Source: Trinickia fusca
GTDB taxonomy: Bacteria > Pseudomonadota > Gammaproteobacteria > Burkholderiales > Burkholderiaceae
Length of the DNA stretch: 64,000 bases
Assembly: GCF_003628145.1 (NCBI RefSeq)
Contig: NZ_RBZV01000002.1
Coordinates: 62,001-126,000, forward strand
Direction of reading: 5' to 3'
The notes under the pieces are model-generated. The model was not told the DNA's origin and did not search any database. It was given only the letters and a program-made list of their open reading frames with translations. Positions 17,835 to 24,986 of the stretch are shown piece after piece. The first letter of the stretch is position 1. Every line of letters starts with the position of its first letter. A program made the position numbers and the translations under genes.

Positions 17835-18010
17835 GCGTGCCCCCCATAAGAAAACGGTCTCGATTATCCGTCGTTTCGGGACCATGACGACACGGATCGA
17901 CGAAAAAAGCTACCGTATGCTGAGTGGAGGCCGCATTCAAACGCCGTTCGCTTTTTTCACAATACGAGATACAATATTTTCCTGTTATTTGCCGCGTCAA
18001 TCGATTCACG

Positions 18011-18814
18011 ATGAGCGAGACAAACTCTGATTCCAAGACGTCGATCCAGGTGATCGAACGCATGATGCGTCTGCTCGATGCCCTCGCCGCCCACACCGAC
18101 CCCGTGAGCCTGAAGGAACTTGCGCTGCGCACCGAGCTGCACCCGTCCACCGCACACCGCATCCTCAACGACATGGTGACGTGTCGTCTCGTCGATCGGT
18201 CCGACCCGGGCACCTACCGGCTCGGCATGCGTCTGCTCGAACTCGGCAATCTCGTCAAGGCGCGCCTGTCGGTACGCGACGCGGCCCTCACGCCGATGCG
18301 CGAGTTGCACCGCCTGACCGGCCAAACGGTCAATCTGTCGGTGCGTCAGGGCGACGAAATCGTCTACATCGAGCGCGCGTATTCGGAGCGCTCGGGCATG
18401 CAAGTCGTGCGCGCGATCGGCGGCCGTGCCCCACTGCACCTGACTTCCGTCGGCAAGCTGTTCCTGGCCGCCGACGAATCGGCGCGTGTGCGCGCTTATG
18501 CAACGCGCACGGGCTTGTCGGGCCACACGCAAAACAGCATCACGGATATCACGCGGCTCGAGCGCGAGCTGCTGCAAGTGCGCCAACAGGCGTGCGCGCG
18601 CGACAACGAAGAGCTCGAACTCGGCGTACGTTGCATCGCGGCTGGCATCTATGACGATACGGGCAAGCTCGTCGCGGGCTTGTCGTTGTCGGCGCCGGCC
18701 GATCGGCTGCAGGACGCCTGGCTCGGTCAGCTCACGCGTACGGCGCTCACGATCTCGGCGTCACTCGGCTATCGCCCCGAGACGGGGACCTCAGACGCGA
18801 TGAAACAGGCTTGA
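18011..18814 (+). CDS. IclR-family transcriptional regulator
   Basis: This 267-residue regulator has an N-terminal winged helix (about residues 10-70, IQVIERMMRLLDALAAHTDPVSLKELALRTELHPSTAHRIL) and a C-terminal GAF-like ligand domain (from LSVRQGDEIVYIERAYSE to LSLSAPADRL). The ATG at 18011 (MSETNSDSKTS) is preferred; the longer frame from 17924 encodes the A/T-rich promoter. It is divergent from lutAB with a 176-bp intergenic region, suggesting control of lactate use. The ligand is not known. Confidence 0.92.
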   Translation: MSETNSDSKTSIQVIERMMRLLDALAAHTDPVSLKELALRTELHPSTAHRILNDMVTCRLVDRSDPGTYRLGMRLLELGNLVKARLSVRDAALTPMRELHRLTGQTVNLSVRQGDEIVYIERAYSERSGMQVVRAIGGRAPLHLTSVGKLFLAADESARVRAYATRTGLSGHTQNSITDITRLERELLQVRQQACARDNEELELGVRCIAAGIYDDTGKLVAGLSLSAPADRLQDAWLGQLTRTALTISASLGYRPETGTSDAMKQA

Positions 18815-18860
18815 GGCAAGCTGCCGGCGCCTGCCCGATATCGACTGCCGAAAATGCAAA

Positions 18861-18890
18861 AAGCCCCGTTTAAACGGGGCTTTTCTTTTG
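18861..18890. terminator. Bidirectional terminator between iclR and the PBP7 gene
   Basis: The perfect palindrome AAGCCCCGTTT / AAACGGGGCTT is followed by TTTCTTTT and preceded by an A-rich run. It serves the convergent genes on both sides. Confidence 0.9.
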
Positions 18891-18915
18891 TTGCGAACGA
18901 GCCGCAAGCAGGGGT

Positions 18916-20058
18916 TCAGGTGCCGCGACCGCCAGCATCGGCGCTCGTGAGACGCTGATCACCGCCCTTATCGAGCCAGGCGCGCAGGCGCGTCGCATCG
19001 GCAAAGCGCGAGTATTTGCCCGTCGAGTCGAGCAGCACCATGATGACGGGGCGTCCGTTAATGGTCGCCTGCATCACCAGGCACTCGCCAGCCTCGTTGA
19101 TGAAGCCGGTTTTTTGCAAGCCGATATCCCAGCTCGGATTGCGGACGAGCGCGTTCGTGCTGTTATAGGCGATCGAGCGCTTGCCCGTGGCAACCTCGTA
19201 GCTGCGATCGGTCGAGAACTTGCGGATCATCGGGTACTGATACGCGGCATCGACCATCTTCACGAGATCGCGCGCCGTGGAGACGTTGCGGCTCGTCAGG
19301 CCAGTCGGGTTCTCGAAGTGCGTATCGGTCATGCCGAGCTCTTTCGCCTTCGCATTCATCGCAGCTAGGAACGCGGGACGGCCGCCCGGGTAATAGCGCG
19401 ACAACGCGGCCGCTGCGCGGTTTTCCGACGCCATCAGCGCGATGTGGAGCATGTCTTCACGCGACAACACCGAGCCGACGGACAGGCGCGACCCCGTGTT
19501 CTTTTCGTAGTCGCGATCTTCATCGGTGACTTCGATCGTGTCGGTCAACGGCAGTTTCGAGTCGAGCACGACCATCGCCGTCATCAGCTTCGTGATCGAT
19601 GCGATCGGCACGACCGAGTGCGAATTCTTGTCGAACAGCGTCTCGGACGTGTTCTGGTCGACGACATAGGCGACGTTCGAGCGCAGCGCGACCCCTTCAG
19701 GGCTGTCCTGCAGACCGAACGCCTGGCCGGCCATGTGCGAACGCGGCTCGAATGCGACTTGGCGCATTGCCGCATGATGGCCATGCAAACGGTAATGGAC
19801 GCGCTTCTTCTTCGGTTCGGCGGACGCCGCGTCCTGGTCTGCACCGCTCGGCGCGGCTTTGACGGCGCTCTTCTTGCCGTGCTTCTTGTGCTTGACGGTC
19901 GCTTTGGCCGGGGCTGCGTCAGCGGAATCCGTGGCCGCGAAGGCGTTGACCGGAGCCGCGAGCGCCGCGGCGACGAGCATGGAGGCGGCTACCGAAACGA
20001 CGGTAGTGATCGCCACGCCTTGCATCACTTTAAGCGACGAAAACATTGCGGTTTTCAT
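18916..20058 (-). CDS. pbpG: D-alanyl-D-alanine endopeptidase (PBP7 family)
   Basis: This 380-residue periplasmic serine peptidase cuts cross-links in peptidoglycan. A signal peptide (about residues 10-42, ending ALAAPVNAFA) is followed by a low-complexity Ala/Lys linker. The S11 domain shows all three motifs: Ser153-Ile-Thr-Lys156 (SxxK), Ser210-Glu-Asn212 (SxN) and Lys315-Thr-Gly317 (KTG). The length of the linker is unusual compared with E. coli PBP7. A second ATG five codons in is also possible. The gene has its own promoter and ends at a shared terminator. Confidence 0.93.
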   Translation of the reverse strand: MKTAMFSSLKVMQGVAITTVVSVAASMLVAAALAAPVNAFAATDSADAAPAKATVKHKKHGKKSAVKAAPSGADQDAASAEPKKKRVHYRLHGHHAAMRQVAFEPRSHMAGQAFGLQDSPEGVALRSNVAYVVDQNTSETLFDKNSHSVVPIASITKLMTAMVVLDSKLPLTDTIEVTDEDRDYEKNTGSRLSVGSVLSREDMLHIALMASENRAAAALSRYYPGGRPAFLAAMNAKAKELGMTDTHFENPTGLTSRNVSTARDLVKMVDAAYQYPMIRKFSTDRSYEVATGKRSIAYNSTNALVRNPSWDIGLQKTGFINEAGECLVMQATINGRPVIMVLLDSTGKYSRFADATRLRAWLDKGGDQRLTSADAGGRGT

Positions 20059-20122
20059 TGGTGTTCTAAACGGTGTGGCGAGAGGTTTCTCGCAAGTGTA
20101 GTAAAGCTACGAAAAATTAGCA

Positions 20123-20151
20123 ATTTTAAGCACTTATCGAGCGTCGTTGAA
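20123..20151 (-). promoter_or_regulatory. Candidate pbpG promoter
   Basis: On the minus strand, TTCAAC (20151-20146) and TAAAAT (20128-20123) are separated by 17 nt, which predicts a leader of about 60 nt before the pbpG ATG. Confidence 0.6.
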
Positions 20152-20539
20152 CTAATTTGTAAGTAGCGGTTGCACGAACGGCGGGTTCGCTGCCCAATCT
20201 TGCAGCGCGCACGCCCGCCGTTATAGGGCCATAACCGCATATCGGCGTATTTTCCGCAAACTTGAGCCCATCGTGTCGCCTGGTGCGAACTACTGCTGGA
20301 CCAAGTCTCCATACGTTTCCGCTTACACACACAACGTTCGGCTCGAGGTGCGTTCGCCTAACGCATGAACATGACGTTCCGTTTACGCCCTATTTTTGCT
20401 CGCATGCCGCATATGATCGGTCAAATTCGGACGCACCGCCGCAATCATCCTGACCAAGCTCGCAAAAATTACTTGATCTACGCGATAACGCATTGTTTTA
20501 TCGAGAAATTCTCCCCATTGTGCATCGCACAAATTGTGC

Positions 20540-20567
20540 TTGACATTTGAGCACGCCATCCTAAAAT
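20540..20567 (+). promoter_or_regulatory. Phasin gene promoter
   Basis: TTGACA (20540-20545) and TAAAAT (20562-20567) are separated by 16 nt, a strong sigma-70 promoter about 110 nt upstream of the phasin ATG. The remainder of the 622-bp gap from 20059 to 20680 is relatively A/T-rich and holds no recognisable gene. Confidence 0.75.
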
Positions 20568-20680
20568 AAGAACCGATGTTGCGACGCACCATACGGCTGT
20601 TAAGCATTCGATGCGTCCAAGCTTTGCCATTAACCCCTATCCGACCTGCGCCAGACGGGTCGATCTTCTGGAGCGTAAAC

Positions 20681-21256
20681 ATGACTCTGCTGACACCTGA
20701 GCAATTCGCTGCGGCACAAAAGGCTAATCTCGAGGCACTTTTCGGCCTGACCAACAAAGCATTCGAAGGCATCGAAAAGCTGGTCGAGCTGAACCTCCAG
20801 GTCGTGAAGTCGACCCTCGCGGAAAGCCAGGAAAACGCGCAGCGCGCGCTGTCGGTGAAAGACGCGCAGGAACTGCTCGCGTTGCAAGCAAGCTTCACGC
20901 AGCCTGTGGCCGAAAAGGTGCTGTCGTACGGTCGTCATCTGTACGAAATCGCCTCGGCGACGCAAGCCGAGTTCGCCCGCGTGGCCGAAGCCCAGTACGA
21001 AGAGCAGAACCGCAAGGTGCAAGCGCTCGTCGACAACGTCGCGAAGAACGCGCCGGCTGGCTCGGAAACGGCTGTCGCCGTGATGAAGTCCGCGATCACG
21101 GCCGCGAACACGACGTACGAAACGGTCCACAAGGCCACCAAGCAAGCTGTCGAAATCGCTGAAAGCAACTTCAACGCCGCTGCCACGGCTGCGACGAAGG
21201 CCGCTCAGCAAGCTGCTTCGCAAGCCTCGCGCGCTGCCGCGAAGAAGACGGCATAA
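20681..21256 (+). CDS. phaP: Phasin family protein (PHA granule-associated)
   Basis: This 191-residue, almost entirely helical, Ala-rich protein coats polyhydroxyalkanoate granules and controls their size. The start [40 protein letters not shown] is the hallmark of Burkholderia/Cupriavidus phasins (phasin_2 family). The C-terminus is an Ala/Lys-rich tail ([22 protein letters not shown]). The ATG at 20681 is preceded by CTGGAG; the 35-codon extension in the open frame is rejected because it covers the promoter. It stands alone with a strong promoter and terminator, consistent with high expression. Confidence 0.95.
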   Translation: MTLLTPEQFAAAQKANLEALFGLTNKAFEGIEKLVELNLQVVKSTLAESQENAQRALSVKDAQELLALQASFTQPVAEKVLSYGRHLYEIASATQAEFARVAEAQYEEQNRKVQALVDNVAKNAPAGSETAVAVMKSAITAANTTYETVHKATKQAVEIAESNFNAAATAATKAAQQAASQASRAAAKKTA

Positions 21257-21294
21257 GCATCCGCCGCCAGGCGCTTTCGCTCCTCGCCAATAGA

Positions 21295-21332
21295 AACGGC
21301 GCACTCTCCTCGCGGGGAGCGCGCCGTTTTTT
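21295..21332 (+). terminator. Rho-independent terminator after the phasin gene
   Basis: The outer stem AACGGCGC / GCGCCGTT continues inward as CTCC / GGAG and is followed by TTTTTT. It lies about 40 nt after the phasin stop. Confidence 0.88.
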
Positions 21333-21391
21333 CATGCCGCCGTTTTCATGTATTCCGCCGCCGCGCCAGGCACAGCGGCTACCTGCACGTT

Positions 21392-23164
21392 TTACTTCTT
21401 GCGCTGGGGCGGCAGGTCGGTACAGACGCCTTCGTACAGCTCCGCCGCCATGCCGATCGATTCGCCGAGCGTCGGGTGCGGGTGGATCGTGCGGCCGATA
21501 TCGGTCGCATCGGCGCCCATCTCGATCGCCAGGCACACTTCGCTGATGAGGTCACCCGCGTTCAGGCCGACGATGCCGCCGCCGATCACGCGATGCGTCT
21601 CTTCGTCGAAAATCAGCTTCGTGAAGCCCTCGTCGCGCCCGTTCGCGATCGCGCGACCCGACGCGGCCCACGGGAACACCGCCTTGCCGTACTTGATGCC
21701 CTCGGCCTTGCACTGCTCTTCCGTCTTGCCGGCCCACGCGACTTCCGGATCGGTATAGGCCACCGACGGAATCTGCAACGCGTCGAAGTACGCCTTCTCG
21801 CCGTGCGCGACTTCAGCGGCCACGTGCCCTTCGTGCACCGCCTTGTGCGCGAGCATGGGCTGGCCGACGATGTCGCCGATCGCGAAGATGTGCGGCACGT
21901 TCGTGCGCATCTGCTTGTCGACTTCGATGAAGCCGCGGTCGGTCACCTTCACGCCCGCGTTCTCCGCACCGATCTTCTTACCGTTCGGGCTGCGGCCGAC
22001 GGCCACGAGCACGAGATCGTAACGCTGCGGTTCCGCCGGCGCCTTCTCGCCTTCGAACTTGACGTAGATGCCATCGGACTTCGCTTCGGCCGCAGCCGTC
22101 TTCGTCTTCAGCATCACGTTGGCGAAATGCTTGCCGCTGTACTTTTCCCACACCTTCACGAGGTCGCGGTCGGCGCCCATCATGAGGCCGTCGAGCATTT
22201 CGACGACATCGATCTTCGCGCCGAGCGTCGCGTAGACCGTCGCCATTTCGAGCCCGATGATGCCGCCGCCCACGACGAGCATGCGCTGCGGAATCTGGCG
22301 CAACTCGAGCGCGCCCGTGGAATCGACGACGCGCGGGTCCTCGGGCATGAACGGCAGCTTCACGGCTTGCGAGCCTGCCGCGACGATCGCGTGCTTGAAC
22401 TTGATGACCTTCTTGCCGCTGTCGGTCTGCACCTGCATATGGTGCGGATCGACGAACGAGCCGACCCCCGTCACCACCTCGACCTTGCGTGCCTTGGCCA
22501 TGCCGGCCAGGCCCGACGTGAGCTTCTTCACGACGCCCGACTTGAAGTCGCGCAGCTTGTCCAGATCGATCTGCGGCTTGCCGAACGTGATGCCGTGCGC
22601 AGCCAGCTCGCTGACTTCATCCATGATCAGCGCCGTGTGCAGCAGCGCCTTCGACGGAATGCAGCCAACGTTCAGACATACGCCGCCAAGCGTCGAATAA
22701 CGCTCGACGAGCACCGTTTTCATGCCGAGGTCGGCCGAGCGGAAGGCAGCCGAATAGCCGCCAGGCCCCGCGCCGAGCACGACCATGTCGCATTCGATGT
22801 CGGCGCCGCCCGCGTAGCTGGCGGCTTGCGGAGCGGCAGCCGATGCCGGCTGCTGCGTGCGCGGCGGCTCGGCGGCCGCCACGGCGGGCTTGGCTGCCGG
22901 CGCCTGCGGGGCGGCCGCTTCAGCCGCGGCTGCCTCCACGAGCGCGATCACCGTGCCCTGGGACACCTTGTCGCCGGCCTTGATGCGCACTTCCTTCACC
23001 GTGCCGGCCGAATCGCTCGGCACTTCCATCGAGGCCTTGTCCGACTCGAGCGTCAGCAGCGACTGCTCCTTTTCGATGACGTCGCCAGGCTTGATGTTGA
23101 CCTCGATGACATCGACGTCCTTGAAATCGCCGATGTCCGGCACCTTCACTTCGACGAGACTCAT
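21392..23164 (-). CDS. lpdA: Dihydrolipoamide dehydrogenase (E3) with N-terminal lipoyl domain
   Basis: This 590-residue flavoenzyme re-oxidises the lipoyl groups of pyruvate dehydrogenase, passing electrons to NAD. An N-terminal lipoyl domain (residues 1-75; lipoyl Lys in TLESDKASMEVPS) is joined by an Ala/Pro linker to the FAD/NAD enzyme: VVLGAGPGGYSAAF, the redox disulfide GGVCLNVGCIPSKALL, the NAD fold VVGGGIIGLEMATVYATLG, and the C-terminal HPHPTLGES with the catalytic His. A fused lipoyl domain on E3 is known in Betaproteobacteria and Neisseria. It is the last gene of aceE-aceF-lpdA. Confidence 0.97.
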   Translation of the reverse strand: MSLVEVKVPDIGDFKDVDVIEVNIKPGDVIEKEQSLLTLESDKASMEVPSDSAGTVKEVRIKAGDKVSQGTVIALVEAAAAEAAAPQAPAAKPAVAAAEPPRTQQPASAAAPQAASYAGGADIECDMVVLGAGPGGYSAAFRSADLGMKTVLVERYSTLGGVCLNVGCIPSKALLHTALIMDEVSELAAHGITFGKPQIDLDKLRDFKSGVVKKLTSGLAGMAKARKVEVVTGVGSFVDPHHMQVQTDSGKKVIKFKHAIVAAGSQAVKLPFMPEDPRVVDSTGALELRQIPQRMLVVGGGIIGLEMATVYATLGAKIDVVEMLDGLMMGADRDLVKVWEKYSGKHFANVMLKTKTAAAEAKSDGIYVKFEGEKAPAEPQRYDLVLVAVGRSPNGKKIGAENAGVKVTDRGFIEVDKQMRTNVPHIFAIGDIVGQPMLAHKAVHEGHVAAEVAHGEKAYFDALQIPSVAYTDPEVAWAGKTEEQCKAEGIKYGKAVFPWAASGRAIANGRDEGFTKLIFDEETHRVIGGGIVGLNAGDLISEVCLAIEMGADATDIGRTIHPHPTLGESIGMAAELYEGVCTDLPPQRKK

Positions 23165-23205
23165 TCACACGTCCCCTTCTTGTTGGATTGCGCCGTCACC
23201 GACGA

Positions 23206-24852
23206 TCAAAGGATCACGCGCCGGAAATCGGCGAGCAGCGAACCGAGGTACGCGTTGAAGCGGGCCGCTTCGGCACCGTCGATGACGCGATGGTCGTACG
23301 ACAGCGACAGCGGCAGCGTCAGGCGCGGCACGAACTGCTTGCCGTCCCACACGGGCTTCATCGCGCTGCGCGACAGGCCGAGAATCGCCACTTCGGGTGC
23401 GTTGATGATCGGCGTGAAATGCGTGCCGCCGATGCCGCCCAGCGACGAGATCGAGAAGCAGCCGCCTTGCATCTGGTCGGGCTTGAGCTTGCCTTCGCGT
23501 GCAAGCTTGGAGAGCTCGGCCATTTCCTTGGCGACCTCGATGAGGCCCTTCTTGTCCGCATCGCGGATCACGGGCACGACGAGGCCGTTCGGCGTATCGG
23601 CTGCAAAGCCAACGTGGAAATACTGCTTGTAGACGAGATTGTCGCCGTCCAGGCTCGCGTTGAAGGTCGGGAACTTCTTGAGCGCCGACACGACAGCCTT
23701 GATGACGAACGCGAGCATCGTGATCTTCACGCCCGCCTTCTCGTTTTCCTTGTTCAGCTGCACGCGCAACGCTTCGAGCTCGGTGATGTCGGCTTCGTCG
23801 TTGTTCGTGACGTGCGGGATCATCACCCAGTTGCGGTGCAGGTTCGCGCCCGAAATCTTCTTGATGCGCGACAGCGGCTTGGGGTCGACGGGGCCGAACT
23901 TCGTGAAGTCGATCTTCGGCCATGGCAGCAGGTTCAGCTCGCCGCCTGCGGCCGGCGCCGCGGCCGCAGCGCCCGTGAGTGCGCGCTGCCCGCTCATGAT
24001 GCTCTTGACGTAAGCCGTCACGTCATCTTGCGTGATGCGGCCCTTCGGTCCCGTGCCGGGCACGAGCGCGACGTCGACGCCGAGCTCGCGCGCGAACTTG
24101 CGCACGGAAGGCGAAGCGTGGCTCGGCCGGCGCACGCCGCCCTCGCCTGCCGGAATCAGCGGGGCTTGCGCGAGCGCCGACGGATGCGCGGGCACGCTTT
24201 GCGGCGCGGCCGCAACCGGCAAGTCGGACGGCGGCTCGACCTTGTGCGGATGCGCCTCGGCGGCCTGCGCCGAGGCGCCTTCCGCTTCGACGATCAGCAG
24301 CAGCACGCCTTCGGATACCGTATCGCCGACCTTGACCTTCAGTTCCTTGACGATGCCGGCCGTCGGGCTCGGCACATCCATCGTGGCCTTGTCCGATTCG
24401 AGCGTGACGAGCGATTGCTCCATCTCGATGCGATCGCCGACCTTCACGGCCACTTCGATCACGGGCACGTCCTTGTAGTCGCCGATATCGGGCACCTTCA
24501 CTTCCCGCAGGCCACCCGCTTTCGACGCCACCGGGGCTGCCGCAGCAGCAGGGGCCGGTGCGGCGCCGTTCGCTTGGGCTTGCCCTTGCGCCGGCTTGGC
24601 CGCGACCGCCTGGCCGCCCTCGAGCACGACGATCAGCGTGCCTTCGGACACGGGATCGCCCTGCTTCACCTTGACTTCCTTGACCGTGCCGGCCGCGGGG
24701 CTCGGCACGTCCATCGTCGCCTTGTCGGATTCGAGCGTGATCAGGGATTGCTCTTTCTCGACGGTGTCGCCGGCCTTCACCAGCACCTCGATGACGGGGA
24801 TGTCCTTGTAGTCGCCGATGTCCGGCACCTTGACTTCGATCGCTTCACTCAT
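23206..24852 (-). CDS. aceF: Dihydrolipoamide acetyltransferase (E2 of pyruvate dehydrogenase)
   Basis: This 548-residue core subunit transfers the acetyl group to CoA. Two lipoyl domains are present (about residues 3-76 and 118-192), each with an ITLESDKATMDVPS-type lipoyl-lysine turn. They are followed by a peripheral-subunit-binding domain (ASPSVRKFARELGVDVALVPGTGPKGRITQDDV, about 245-280) and the catalytic domain ending in LSYDHRVIDGAEAARF, which holds the active-site His and Asp. Ala/Pro linkers separate the parts. It lies 134 nt after aceE, and that gap carries two strong hairpins. Confidence 0.97.
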   Translation of the reverse strand: MSEAIEVKVPDIGDYKDIPVIEVLVKAGDTVEKEQSLITLESDKATMDVPSPAAGTVKEVKVKQGDPVSEGTLIVVLEGGQAVAAKPAQGQAQANGAAPAPAAAAAPVASKAGGLREVKVPDIGDYKDVPVIEVAVKVGDRIEMEQSLVTLESDKATMDVPSPTAGIVKELKVKVGDTVSEGVLLLIVEAEGASAQAAEAHPHKVEPPSDLPVAAAPQSVPAHPSALAQAPLIPAGEGGVRRPSHASPSVRKFARELGVDVALVPGTGPKGRITQDDVTAYVKSIMSGQRALTGAAAAAPAAGGELNLLPWPKIDFTKFGPVDPKPLSRIKKISGANLHRNWVMIPHVTNNDEADITELEALRVQLNKENEKAGVKITMLAFVIKAVVSALKKFPTFNASLDGDNLVYKQYFHVGFAADTPNGLVVPVIRDADKKGLIEVAKEMAELSKLAREGKLKPDQMQGGCFSISSLGGIGGTHFTPIINAPEVAILGLSRSAMKPVWDGKQFVPRLTLPLSLSYDHRVIDGAEAARFNAYLGSLLADFRRVIL

Positions 24853-24869
24853 TCTTCGTATCTCCTGTC

Positions 24870-24903
24870 GATCGGAGTTGGCGCTTTAGCGCTTACTCCG
24901 ATC
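24870..24903. repeat. Palindromic intergenic repeat, copy 5 (aceE-aceF gap)
   Basis: Arms GATCGGAGT / ACTCCGATC enclose the core TGGCGCTTTAGCGCTT. It is the same family as the isc operon copies and lies 17 nt upstream of the aceF start codon. Confidence 0.8.
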
Positions 24904-24927
24904 CCATGCAACGCTGGGCCGCGCACG

Positions 24928-24954
24928 CGTGCCGCCCCGCTCGGGGGCGGCACG
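24928..24954. repeat. Strong intercistronic hairpin between aceE and aceF
   Basis: Arms CGTGCCGCCCC / GGGGCGGCACG (11 bp) surround a 5-nt loop. No T-run follows in either direction, so it is more likely an mRNA-stabilising or processing structure than a terminator. Confidence 0.65.
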
Positions 24955-24986
24955 CCACGCTGGACGCCGCTCGCGAAGGCGATGCC

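Noticed and set aside
20576-20680. N-terminal extension of the phasin frame
   Set aside because: The 35 extra codons run over the region just downstream of the promoter. The known phasin start MTLLTPEQ with an RBS lies at 20681.
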